Assembly: GCA_023263465.1 (NCBI GenBank)
Contig: JALQWV010000173.1
Location: forward strand, 1 to 5,291
Reading direction: 5' to 3'
DNA length: 5,291 nt
Source: Ilumatobacteraceae bacterium
Lineage (GTDB): Bacteria > Actinomycetota > Acidimicrobiia > Acidimicrobiales > Ilumatobacteraceae
Made by a program: the position numbers and the translations under genes. Within the stretch, counting starts at the first letter, position 1, and every line of letters starts with the position of its first letter. Below the pieces are notes generated by a model. The model was not told the origin of the DNA. It saw nothing but the letters and a program-made list of their open reading frames with translations, and ran no database searches. Positions 1 to 5,205 of this stretch are shown piece after piece.

Positions 1-167
1 CCCTGCTAGAGCTATACCGCGAAGGTTCGGTACGGTTTGAGCAGATGATGGCCTTGGGTGAGCTTCAGATTACTTGGACTGGCGCTGCTGAGGGCGAAGT
101 TACCGTCAGTGACGAGTTCGATCGCGCCCCAATCGAAGAGAAAGACGAAGGCCCCATTGATGTCTAA
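1..167 (+). CDS. scpA: Segregation and condensation protein A, C-terminal end (partial)
   Basis: This is the final 54 codons of an open frame read from base 3 to a TAA stop at 165-167; the 5' part lies outside the window. The visible protein begins LLELYREGSVRFEQ, continues MALGELQITWTG and ends in an acidic tail containing VSDEFDR. This matches the C-terminal winged-helix domain of ScpA kleisins, where a 'FLALLELYxxG' helix precedes a beta-wing ending in 'RWTG' and then a 'DEFD' tail in actinobacteria. In the family, this domain contacts the SMC ATPase head and ScpA bridges SMC with ScpB in chromosome condensation. A start codon for a following gene overlaps its stop (ATG at 160), as is usual for scpA-scpB. 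No family member normally sits beside gyrB, so its presence here is anomalous. The call rests on remembered motifs, not a search. Confidence 0.82.
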   Translation, partial: LLELYREGSVRFEQMMALGELQITWTGAAEGEVTVSDEFDRAPIEEKDEGPIDV

Positions 168-641
168 CCCCGAACTAAACCGTTCACCACCACGATCAAC
201 GACCGCAACTAGGCGTTTTGACAGCGCATTCACTACCGACACACCTACACCGTGTAGTCCACCAGAAACTTTGTACCCATCGCCGCCGAATTTTCCACCG
301 GCGTGCAACACGGTAAGCACGACTTCAAGTGCGCTCTTCCCTTTGTGTTGACCAGATGTGTAAGGGTCGACAGGAATTCCACGTCCGTTATCACTGACTG
401 CGCAACCGCCGTCAGCGAGCAAGGTGACGGTGATTTTGTTGCAATATCCGGCCATAGCTTCGTCAACAGAGTTGTCCACAATTTCCCAAATAAGGTGATG
501 CAAACCACTGAGTCCGGTAGACCCGATGTACATACCTGGGCGCTTACGAACTGGGTCGAGGCCTTCAAGTACTTGAATGTCTTTTGCGCCGTAAGACGCG
601 GATCCGGCAGTTGCCGATTTTTGGGCTTTGGTGGTTGCCAT
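12..641 (-). CDS. gyrB: DNA gyrase subunit B, N-terminal fragment with a foreign tail
   Basis: GyrB is the ATPase subunit of DNA gyrase, which introduces negative supercoils with GyrA. Residues 1-155 (641 down to about 177) are the start of its GHKL ATPase domain: GLDPVRKRPGMYIGST at 27-42, EIVDNSVDEA at 53-62 (E53 and N57 match the catalytic Glu and Mg-binding Asn of E. coli E42/N46), DNGRGIP at 84-90 (matching D73), and GGKFGGDGYKVSGGLHGVG at 115-133. From residue 156 to the stop at 12-14 the frame has no GyrB character and is antisense to scpA/scpB. The rest of the ATPase domain, the transducer and the TOPRIM domain are absent, against a usual length of about 640-690 residues. ATG 641 is preferred over GTG 644 because AGAAGG lies 6 bases before the ATG but only 3 before the GTG. 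As it stands the product could not be functional. Confidence 0.92.
   Translation of the reverse strand: MATTKAQKSATAGSASYGAKDIQVLEGLDPVRKRPGMYIGSTGLSGLHHLIWEIVDNSVDEAMAGYCNKITVTLLADGGCAVSDNGRGIPVDPYTSGQHKGKSALEVVLTVLHAGGKFGGDGYKVSGGLHGVGVSVVNALSKRLVAVVDRGGERFSSGLDINGAFVFLFDWGAIELVTDGNFALSSASPSNLKLTQGHHLLKPYRTFAV
160..183 (+). pseudogene. scpB: Probable 5' stub of scpB, cut at the junction
   Basis: An ATG at 160-162 overlaps the scpA stop by 8 bases and has a GAAGG-type ribosome-binding site at 147-151, 8 bases upstream. It encodes MSNPELNR. This resembles the start of ScpB proteins, which in many bacteria begin with a short acidic or polar leader ending in 'EL.R' before the first winged-helix segment 'IEAxLMV'. 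That expected continuation never appears: from about 184 the bases are the reverse complement of gyrB. The in-frame reading beyond this point (to 351) is an antisense shadow of gyrB and should not be read as protein. The identification depends on position after scpA plus eight residues, so it is only moderately secure. Confidence 0.5.
172..186. other. Breakpoint between scpAB (+) and gyrB (-) sequence
   Basis: Family resemblance to ScpA/ScpB on the plus strand ends at about 183 (Arg codon 181-183). Resemblance to GyrB on the minus strand ends at about 177 (Phe codon 177-179). The bases 177-183 (AAACCGT) are compatible with both, suggesting a few bases of shared sequence at the join. The two partners are in opposite orientations. 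The exact position cannot be set without the parental sequences. Confidence 0.7.
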
Positions 642-647
642 CACTTA

Positions 648-653
648 CCTTCT
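648..653 (-). promoter_or_regulatory. Ribosome-binding site of gyrB
   Basis: AGAAGG on the minus strand, followed by TAAGTG and then ATG at 641. The 6-base spacing fixes the ATG, not the adjacent upstream GTG at 644, as the likely start. Confidence 0.6.
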
Positions 654-660
654 ACAAGAG

Positions 661-676
661 CGCCGAAAATGCGGCG
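661..676 (-). other. Small GC hairpin in the gyrB leader
   Basis: CGCCG at 661-665 and CGGCG at 672-676 form a 5-bp perfect stem with a 6-base loop. It sits just upstream of the gyrB ribosome-binding site and, if the promoter at 693-721 is real, inside the 5' leader. There is no T-run after it on the minus strand, so it is not an intrinsic terminator. Its role is unknown and it could be chance. Confidence 0.3.
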
Positions 677-692
677 AGACACACGATTGAGC

Positions 693-721
693 AACATAAA
701 TAACACGATGCAGTCTACCAA
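693..721 (-). promoter_or_regulatory. Candidate sigma-70-type promoter for gyrB
   Basis: On the minus strand TTGGTA (721-716, four of six to TTGACA) is followed by a 17-base spacer and TATGTT (698-693, fits the actinobacterial TAnnnT -10). Transcription would start near 686, giving a leader of about 45 bases. The -35 hexamer touches the dciA stop codon (724-722). The 80-base gap ahead of gyrB, compared with the tight spacing of the upstream genes, supports an extra promoter here. This is a pattern match only. Confidence 0.4.
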
Positions 722-1090
722 TTACTTGCTACGCGGATTGCGCTTTACGCGCACATCGATACCAACAATGTTGCTTGAAGTTGCTGCTGACAATGTTGCA
801 AGAAGTTGAGGTTCAAGAAAACGCATTTGTGTGGCCCATGCCGATTCGGTCACTTCAACGAGTAATCGGGAATGTTCAAGTTTGATTGGAGCAACATGTT
901 GCGCAACATGTTCGCCAACGAGTGTGGCCCAATCGGTGAACACACTGCTCACCACCGCCGCCGGTTCGGAGCCAAGACGAGTCAACAACGCGTTCAGTTC
1001 GGTGGATAGACGACTAAGGCTGCCCAAGCTGGCGTCAGTTCGTCGATCCTCCTCAAGGACTTCCTCAGATGGGTTGTTGACATTGCTCAT
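722..1090 (-). CDS. dciA: DUF721 / DciA family protein, predicted replicative helicase loader
   Basis: The product is a 122-residue protein. The N-terminal 25 residues are polar and acidic and probably disordered. The DUF721 core follows: a helix with LNALLTRLGSEP at 32-43, then FTDWATLVGEHVAQHVAP at 51-68 with the family's conserved Trp (W54) and 'VG..va.h..P' pattern, then a strand and helix LLVEVTESAWATQM (76-89) with the second conserved Trp (W85). The C-terminus is basic (VRVKRNPRSK). DciA proteins bind DnaB and promote its loading at the origin in bacteria lacking DnaC or DnaI. A DUF721 gene between recF and gyrB is the standard actinobacterial arrangement. Its ATG overlaps the recF stop (ATGA, 1090-1087), indicating translational coupling. 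Motif pattern, size and synteny agree. Confidence 0.87.
   Translation of the reverse strand: MSNVNNPSEEVLEEDRRTDASLGSLSRLSTELNALLTRLGSEPAAVVSSVFTDWATLVGEHVAQHVAPIKLEHSRLLVEVTESAWATQMRFLEPQLLATLSAATSSNIVGIDVRVKRNPRSK
893..912. repeat. Perfect 20-bp palindrome inside dciA
   Basis: AACATGTTGC at 893-902 is followed directly by its exact reverse complement GCAACATGTT at 903-912. Equivalently, GCAACATGTT is present as a direct copy at 891-900 and 903-912. It lies wholly in coding sequence and encodes the HVAQHVA stretch (residues 61-67), so protein-level repetition explains part of it. No function can be assigned. Confidence 0.9.
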
Positions 1091-2196
1091 GTGGGAAAAC
1101 TGTCCTTTGCGGTGCCATCGTGAATGACTTCACCATGTTGAATACGCACAATACGGTCGGGGTGAGCGGCCTCGGGAAGGTAGCCCGCAGTAGTGATGAG
1201 TACCTGGCCTTCTGGAAAGTGACGCAATAAGGCTGCCGCCCGGCTGGGATCCAGTTCCGACAGCACGTCGTCCAAAATGAGCACGGGTGGAGAACCGTAC
1301 TCCTCGGTAACCATTCGGTGCACCGCCAATCGCATGGCAAGTGCCAATGTCCGTTGCTCCCCCTGAGAGGCATGGGTTCTCGCTGGCAACCCATTAATCA
1401 GCAACTCAATATCATCACGGTGGGGCCCAACAGTGCTGGTGCCCCGGCGAATGTCGTCCGGTCGGCTGGTATGCAACTCGCTCGCTAAACCGATCCGACG
1501 CCATTCCGGTTCGTATACCAAACCGATCGGGGTCGCCTTTTCCGCGAGTTCTTCATATGCCTGCACTACTCGCGGAGCAATCTGGGCGATGAGCCGAGCT
1601 CGTTCGTCGCCAAGTTCGGTGCCAAGTTCTGACAACTTTGCGTCCCACACATCCAACGTGCTTGCAACATCGGGTGAAAGCCTGCCTCCTGCTTGTTTCA
1701 ACAACGAGTTTCGTTGACGCAGCACCCTTTCAATCTCACTACACAACACGTCGAGCTTGGGTTGCAGGGCCACCAACGCGTCATCAACGAAATCTCGGCG
1801 AACGCTTGGTGCAGCTTTCACCAACTCCAGATCCTCTGGCGAGAACACCGTAGTGCGCAACACCCCAAGTAAATCTCGTGAGCGAGCGAGGCGTTGTTTG
1901 TTAACGAGCGAACGATTACGTCCCGTGCGCACCAATTCGGTTTCAATCAATACTTCTCTGCCGTCTCCGTGTACCACCGTTGCGCGCAATACAGCACTGT
2001 CACAACCTGTGCGAATAAGCGCTTCGGTTGGTACACCGCGAAAACTTTTTAGCGTTGCAAGATAACCAAGTGCTTCAACCAGATTGGTTTTCCCTTGGCC
2101 ATTATTTCCAACTACGGCTGTTACACCAGACGTCAAACCAATCTTGATTGCTGCATAGTTGCGAAAGTTCGTGAGTTCAAGGTGTTGAATAATCAC
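1087..2196 (-). CDS. recF: DNA replication and repair protein RecF
   Basis: RecF is an SMC-like ABC ATPase that acts with RecO and RecR to load RecA at single-strand gaps and protects stalled replication forks. The 369-residue product has the full family layout: N-terminal strand HLELTNFRNY (5-14), Walker A GNNGQGKT (30-37), the FSPEDLELVK segment (118-127), a predicted helical arm at about 145-220, the RecF hallmark TVGPHRDD (255-262), the ABC signature SQGEQRTLALAMR (277-289), and Walker B LILDDVLSELD (306-316). The start is a GTG at 2196; it gives the usual 'M..xHLeLtnFRNY' N-terminus, although the upstream sequence has only a weak ribosome-binding site (GAGCGAC). It begins 21 bases after the dnaN stop and its TGA overlaps the dciA start, so it is probably cotranscribed and coupled. 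Confidence 0.97.
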   Translation of the reverse strand: MIIQHLELTNFRNYAAIKIGLTSGVTAVVGNNGQGKTNLVEALGYLATLKSFRGVPTEALIRTGCDSAVLRATVVHGDGREVLIETELVRTGRNRSLVNKQRLARSRDLLGVLRTTVFSPEDLELVKAAPSVRRDFVDDALVALQPKLDVLCSEIERVLRQRNSLLKQAGGRLSPDVASTLDVWDAKLSELGTELGDERARLIAQIAPRVVQAYEELAEKATPIGLVYEPEWRRIGLASELHTSRPDDIRRGTSTVGPHRDDIELLINGLPARTHASQGEQRTLALAMRLAVHRMVTEEYGSPPVLILDDVLSELDPSRAAALLRHFPEGQVLITTAGYLPEAAHPDRIVRIQHGEVIHDGTAKDSFPT

Positions 2197-2217
2197 GCTG
2201 TCGCTCGAAACGTTGTT

Positions 2218-3315
2218 TTATACGGTGAGACGTTGCGGCATCACCAAGTACAGATAGTCGTCTGCTCCGACACCGCGCAGCACGGCTGGGCGTTGTGGGT
2301 CTGTGGTTTGAATGGTGATTTCATCACCGGTTACTGCTTCTATTCCTGCAGCGAGATACTCAGGATTAAAACCAACGATCATCTCGGTTCCTTCAAGCGA
2401 GCAGTCAATTTCTTCCTCGGAATTTCCGATGTCTTGAGTAATCACCGACAACTTCAACGCTGTAGCCGTCATTTCTAACCGAACCGGAGTAGTTTCCCGA
2501 GCAAAAATTCGGCACCGGCGCACCGCTTCAAGTAGTGCCTCGCGGGCCACCGTGAGCGTATTTGGATACGACGGTTGAATAAGTTGTCGATAGTTGGGAA
2601 ATTCAACCTGCAACAAACTGGTTGACAATGTTGCGTTTCCTACGGCAAATGTTGCTCGATCTTCTGCAAGACACAGTGTCACTTCATCGCCTTGGTTAAG
2701 CAACCGTTGCAGTTCACCAAGTGCACGGCTTGGAATAACCACTTTTTGTCCGTGCCCCAACACGTTTGTTCCTGGTAAATCACGAACCGCCAAACGATAT
2801 GAGTCCGTCGCAACTAGGCGCAGACCTTCTGGTTCAGCCGACATTAAAACTCCAGTGAGTGGCAGGCGTTGCATGTCAGAGCTTGCTGCGCGAACTACCT
2901 GTCGCAGAGCTTCACCCAGCAGTGATGCCGAAAGTGTTACCGGTGGCGCACTGGCTACAGCAATGTGAGGAAAATCGCTTGCTGCAAATGTGGCAACAGT
3001 GGTTTGTGCACGGCCAGAAGAAATGTGAACTTCTTCGCCGGCAGATTCGAATGTCACTTTGCCATCTGCGCCAGCACGAACAATGTCGCTCAACAGTTTT
3101 GCACTTGCAACCACTACGCCATCGCGTTGTCCGCCTACGGGAAGAATAAATTGCACCGAGAGGTCATTGTCTGTGCACGACAACCTCAACTGATCACCGT
3201 TTACTTCAAGTTTTACTCCGGAGAGTGCCGGCATGGCGTTATTACGCGTCGATGCAACACGAGATGCTGCACCTAGTGCTTCTGCCAGTACTTCGCGCTC
3301 GACTCGAAATTTCAT
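2218..3315 (-). CDS. dnaN: DNA polymerase III beta sliding clamp
   Basis: The clamp is a ring-shaped homodimer that tethers the replicative polymerase to DNA. From ATG 3315 the product is 365 residues, the normal size for three repeated clamp folds of about 120 residues each. Recognisable points include the N-terminal MKFRVEREVLAEAL, RLPLTGVLM and LVATDSYRLAVRDL in the middle domain (family 'pltgvl' and 'ATDsyRLa' blocks), VEFPNYRQLIQPS, GFNPEYLAAGIEAV in the third domain, and a C-terminal VMPQRL, matching the family's 'MPMRL' that lines the partner-binding pocket. An in-frame ATG at 3321 is rejected as the start because AAGGAG (3328-3323) sits 1 base from it but 7 from ATG 3315. Upstream is the candidate origin; recF follows after 21 bases. 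Confidence 0.97.
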   Translation of the reverse strand: MKFRVEREVLAEALGAASRVASTRNNAMPALSGVKLEVNGDQLRLSCTDNDLSVQFILPVGGQRDGVVVASAKLLSDIVRAGADGKVTFESAGEEVHISSGRAQTTVATFAASDFPHIAVASAPPVTLSASLLGEALRQVVRAASSDMQRLPLTGVLMSAEPEGLRLVATDSYRLAVRDLPGTNVLGHGQKVVIPSRALGELQRLLNQGDEVTLCLAEDRATFAVGNATLSTSLLQVEFPNYRQLIQPSYPNTLTVAREALLEAVRRCRIFARETTPVRLEMTATALKLSVITQDIGNSEEEIDCSLEGTEMIVGFNPEYLAAGIEAVTGDEITIQTTDPQRPAVLRGVGADDYLYLVMPQRLTV

Positions 3316-3322
3316 CACCATG

Positions 3323-3328
3323 CTCCTT
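3323..3328 (-). promoter_or_regulatory. Ribosome-binding site deciding the dnaN start
   Basis: AAGGAG on the minus strand is a strong Shine-Dalgarno match, 7 bases before ATG 3315 and only 1 base before ATG 3321. It therefore selects the shorter form, whose N-terminus MKFRVE is also the family norm. Confidence 0.75.
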
Positions 3329-3351
3329 GGACAACGCTGTTCATTGTTATT

Positions 3352-3360
3352 TGTGGATGT
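3352..3360 (-). promoter_or_regulatory. Weak DnaA-box-like site (7/9)
   Basis: Minus-strand ACATCCACA keeps the ATCCACA core but lacks the leading TT. It directly abuts the A/T tract on the dnaN side. Confidence 0.3.
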
Positions 3361-3379
3361 TTATATAAATAATTAATAA
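3360..3379. other. AT-rich tract, candidate DNA-unwinding element
   Basis: Twenty consecutive A/T bases (3360-3379), continuing as a mostly A/T stretch to 3388. This is the most A/T-dense stretch I see in the window, which is otherwise of balanced composition. It is flanked by DnaA-box-like sites at 3352-3360 and 3400-3408, the arrangement expected of a duplex-unwinding element. It also lies 40-60 bases upstream of dnaN, so it may contain the dnaN promoter; several overlapping TATAAA-like hexamers make a specific -10 call unsafe. Confidence 0.5.
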
Positions 3380-3399
3380 CGGTAATAAGGCTTGTGAAT

Positions 3400-3408
3400 T
3401 GTGGATGA
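3400..3408 (-). promoter_or_regulatory. DnaA box (8/9)
   Basis: Minus-strand TCATCCACA differs from TTATCCACA at position 2 only. It lies about 20 bases from the A/T tract at 3360-3379, on the dnaA side. Confidence 0.5.
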
Positions 3409-3490
3409 ACTACACCAAACCCATATGACGACTGAGTTCGTCCCACACAACCCTGTGAGCGAACAACCACATCTTGCACTTGTGTAGTTC
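3407..3490. repeat. 9-bp inverted repeat inside the candidate origin
   Basis: GAACTACAC at 3407-3415 is the exact reverse complement of GTGTAGTTC at 3482-3490, with a 66-base spacer. The spacer contains the smaller possible stem at 3436-3464. The arms are short, so chance is possible, but both lie next to DnaA-box-like sequences. Confidence 0.4.
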
Positions 3491-3497
3491 GTGCAGC

Positions 3498-3522
3498 AGT
3501 GAATAACACGGTGTTATCCACT
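3498..3522. promoter_or_regulatory. Head-to-head DnaA box pair in a 25-bp near-perfect palindrome
   Basis: The left arm AGTGAATAACAC (3498-3509) and right arm GTGTTATCCACT (3511-3522) are reverse complements at 11 of 12 positions around a central G (3510); a further C-G pair (3497/3523) extends it. Each outer end is a DnaA box: TTATTCACT on the minus strand (3498-3506) and TTATCCACT on the plus strand (3514-3522). The symmetry suggests cooperative binding of two DnaA molecules, but binding is inferred, not shown. Confidence 0.6.
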
Positions 3523-3562
3523 GGTTGTTGCGTTGTTGCCCACATAGTTGTCCCCATGATGC

Positions 3563-4999
3563 TTATGACGTCTTAAATTTTTGCACGAGTTCGGTGACTT
3601 GCTCGTACACCTGTTTACGTTCGCTCATCATGCGTTGCGTTTTATCAACTGCGTGGATGACTGTGGTGTGGTCTCGACCACCAAACAAGCGAGCGATCGC
3701 CGGGTAGCTCAAGTCGGTAAGTTCCCGGAAGACATACATGGCAGTTTGTCGAGCTTGCACGAGCGGCCGCTGACGGCTTTTGCCGCGAAGCGCCTCCACC
3801 TCGAACCCAAGATGCTCAGCAATTTCAACGAGCAATTGTTCATCGGTGCGCGGTTTTACCGCTGTACGAGTGAGCAAGTCGGTGAGGAGTTGTTGAGCGA
3901 GTGGAACATCAACCTGGGTTTTGTTCAGACTGGAATAAGCGGCGACCCGGATGAGAGCACCTTCAAGCTCACGGATATTGGTGGTGACATTGCTGGCGAT
4001 GAACTCCAACACCTCACGAGACACCGAGGTGCGTTCACGTTCTGCTTTGTTGCGCAAAATTGCCAAACGGGTTTCCATGTCTGGCGGCTGAATGTCGGTA
4101 ATCAAGCCCCAACGGAAGCGCCCACGCAGACGGTCTTCCAGGGTGGGAATGGCGTCCGGCATGCGATCTGACGAGATCACAATCTGTTTGTTTGCTCCGT
4201 GAAGGGAGTTGAAGGTGTGGAAGAACTCTTCCTGCAAACCCTCTTTGCCTTCCATGAACTGAATGTCATCGATGAGCAGAACATCAACTTCGCGGTAACG
4301 ACGCTTAAAGGCCGCAATGGTGTTACTACGAATTCCGTCGACATATTCGTTGAGGAAGGTTTCGGTGGAAACGTATCGGACTTCGTAGTGGGCGTAGTTT
4401 TGGTGCACGTAGTAGCCAATTGCATGGAGCAAATGGGTTTTGCCAAGGCCAGCCGAACCATAAATAAACAACGGGTTGTAGGAGCGACCCGGTGTTTCAG
4501 CCACCCGTTGTGCAGCAGCAAGGGCAAATTGGTTAGAGGTGCCTTTCACGAAGGTTTCAAAGGTGTACCGCGGGTTGAGGCCAACGGCCGTGCCTTTACC
4601 AGTGCGACTTTTCAGCGTGGTGGTTTCGGGGGCTTGGTGCAGAGATGTGTTGAGCTCGGCGGGAAGCTGATCAGGGGTGTTGTTTGTTGACAACGCTTCG
4701 TTCACGTCAGCAGCGGTATTGGTTTGGACATCAATCAGCAGTTGGCGTTCACTGGCACCCACTTCATCCAAGGCATCACGAACAAGTGACATATAGCGGG
4801 TCAAAATTCGCTCACGGACGTAGGTATTTGGCACCTGAAGGCGAAGACTCATTTTGTCGTCAGCGATTGCAACAGCGTCGTTAAATGTGGAGAACCACAC
4901 TGCTTCTGAAACTTGAGCACGCAATACCTGGGCAGTTGCACGCCACACGTCATCGTGGTTCACGGTGTCGCGAGTGTCGACTTGTATCTCGTTTTCCAT
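3563..4999 (-). CDS. dnaA: Chromosomal replication initiator protein DnaA
   Basis: DnaA is the AAA+ protein that binds DnaA boxes and melts the origin. From ATG 4999 the product is 478 residues with all four domains. Domain I (about 16-80) includes VWRATAQVLRAQVSEAVWF; domain II is a polar linker (about 90-138). Domain III begins LNPRYTFETFVKG (141-153), with Walker A GSAGLGKT (181-188), Walker B LLIDDIQF (241-248), sensor 1 VISSDR (274-279) and box VII LRGRF (291-295) with the arginine finger. Domain IV carries the DnaA signature GGRDHTTVIHA (440-450), which contacts the box. A GTG at 5029 would add ten residues but has no ribosome-binding site; AGAGGA precedes ATG 4999. DnaA-box-like sites on both sides of the gene suggest autoregulation, as known in other bacteria. 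No key residue is missing. Confidence 0.98.
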   Translation of the reverse strand: MENEIQVDTRDTVNHDDVWRATAQVLRAQVSEAVWFSTFNDAVAIADDKMSLRLQVPNTYVRERILTRYMSLVRDALDEVGASERQLLIDVQTNTAADVNEALSTNNTPDQLPAELNTSLHQAPETTTLKSRTGKGTAVGLNPRYTFETFVKGTSNQFALAAAQRVAETPGRSYNPLFIYGSAGLGKTHLLHAIGYYVHQNYAHYEVRYVSTETFLNEYVDGIRSNTIAAFKRRYREVDVLLIDDIQFMEGKEGLQEEFFHTFNSLHGANKQIVISSDRMPDAIPTLEDRLRGRFRWGLITDIQPPDMETRLAILRNKAERERTSVSREVLEFIASNVTTNIRELEGALIRVAAYSSLNKTQVDVPLAQQLLTDLLTRTAVKPRTDEQLLVEIAEHLGFEVEALRGKSRQRPLVQARQTAMYVFRELTDLSYPAIARLFGGRDHTTVIHAVDKTQRMMSERKQVYEQVTELVQKFKTS

Positions 5000-5002
5000 A
5001 GT

Positions 5003-5008
5003 TCCTCT
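5003..5008 (-). promoter_or_regulatory. Ribosome-binding site deciding the dnaA start
   Basis: AGAGGA on the minus strand lies 3 bases before ATG 4999 (4 bases if only AGAGG pairs), tight but usable. The competing in-frame GTG at 5029 has no purine-rich stretch before it (TCATCACAA), so the ATG is preferred. Confidence 0.6.
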
Positions 5009-5086
5009 GTACTGATATGTGTGCTTCACTTGTGATGAAACCCAATGTTTTTATGCGTTTCCGATCAACGGAACCCGTGTCATCTG

Positions 5087-5119
5087 CCATCCACAGCACT
5101 ATCCACAGGGTGTGGACAC
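5087..5119. promoter_or_regulatory. Cluster of three DnaA-box-like sites upstream of dnaA
   Basis: The sites are CCATCCACA at 5087-5095 (+, 7/9), CTATCCACA at 5099-5107 (+, 8/9) and, on the minus strand, GTGTCCACA at 5111-5119 (7/9). The last two face each other, so TCCACA (5102-5107) and TGTGGA (5111-5116) form a 6-bp inverted repeat with a GGG centre. Their place 90-120 bases before the dnaA start fits autoregulation by DnaA. The individual matches are imperfect; the clustering is the stronger argument. Confidence 0.5.
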
Positions 5120-5141
5120 CCCTGCCGACACGAGGCAGGGG
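5119..5141. repeat. Strong GC hairpin between dnaA and rpmH
   Basis: CCCCTGCC (5119-5126) and GGCAGGGG (5134-5141) form a perfect 8-bp stem with a 7-base loop. No T-run follows on either strand, so it is not a standard intrinsic terminator. It lies between the two groups of DnaA-box-like sites and touches the box at 5111-5119. Confidence 0.7.
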
Positions 5142-5157
5142 AAGCGAAGGTAGCAGG

Positions 5158-5166
5158 TTTTCCACA
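5158..5166 (+). promoter_or_regulatory. DnaA box upstream of dnaA
   Basis: TTTTCCACA fits the relaxed consensus TTWTNCACA fully and the strict TTATCCACA at 8 of 9. It is followed closely by an A8 run (5170-5177). Confidence 0.5.
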
Positions 5167-5205
5167 GGCAAAAAAAACCGAGATTTCCCTGTAGAGTTCT
5201 TGCCG

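Larger units (their letters stand above)
3316..3562. other. dnaA-dnaN intergenic region, candidate oriC
   Basis: This 247-base gap holds no credible gene. It combines an A/T tract close to dnaN (3360-3379) with DnaA-box-like 9-mers, compared with consensus TTATCCACA: 3352-3360 (7/9), 3400-3408 (8/9), 3498-3506 and 3514-3522 (8/9 each, allowing any base at position 5). Weaker 7/9 matches occur at 3393-3401, 3536-3544 and 3548-3556. In several actinobacteria (Mycobacterium, Streptomyces) oriC lies in this same gap. A small stem-loop is also possible at 3436-3464 (GTTCG/CGAAC outer arms). AT-rich tract plus boxes plus position support the call, but box number and spacing were judged by eye. Confidence 0.65.

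Noticed and set aside
58..351. Plus-strand frame of 97 codons as a complete gene
   Set aside because: It is a mosaic: out of frame with scpA at its left, in frame with the apparent scpB start at 160-183, and antisense to the strong GyrB frame from there on.
303..809. Plus-strand open frame of 168 codons
   Set aside because: It lies antisense across gyrB, the dciA-gyrB gap and the end of dciA, has no recognisable motif and is explained by codon structure of the real genes.
771..2655. Repeated AATGTTGC words in dciA and dnaN
   Set aside because: The copies are short, irregularly spaced and in coding sequence; frequent Ala, Thr and Asn codons explain them.
3315..3557. Minus-strand frame of 80 codons in the dnaA-dnaN gap
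   Set aside because: It covers the candidate origin, has a low-complexity product with no motif, and spans the DnaA boxes and A/T tract; non-coding is the better reading.
3581..4171. Plus-strand open frame of 196 codons
   Set aside because: It is fully antisense to the conserved AAA+ and DNA-binding part of dnaA and has no family resemblance of its own.
4199..4690. Plus-strand open frame of 163 codons
   Set aside because: It is antisense to the Walker A and Walker B region of dnaA and shows no independent coding evidence.
5119..5177. GC hairpin with nearby A8 run as an intrinsic terminator
   Set aside because: On the minus strand the T8 run comes before the hairpin, not after it, and on the plus strand the hairpin is followed by no T-run, so neither direction gives a terminator.
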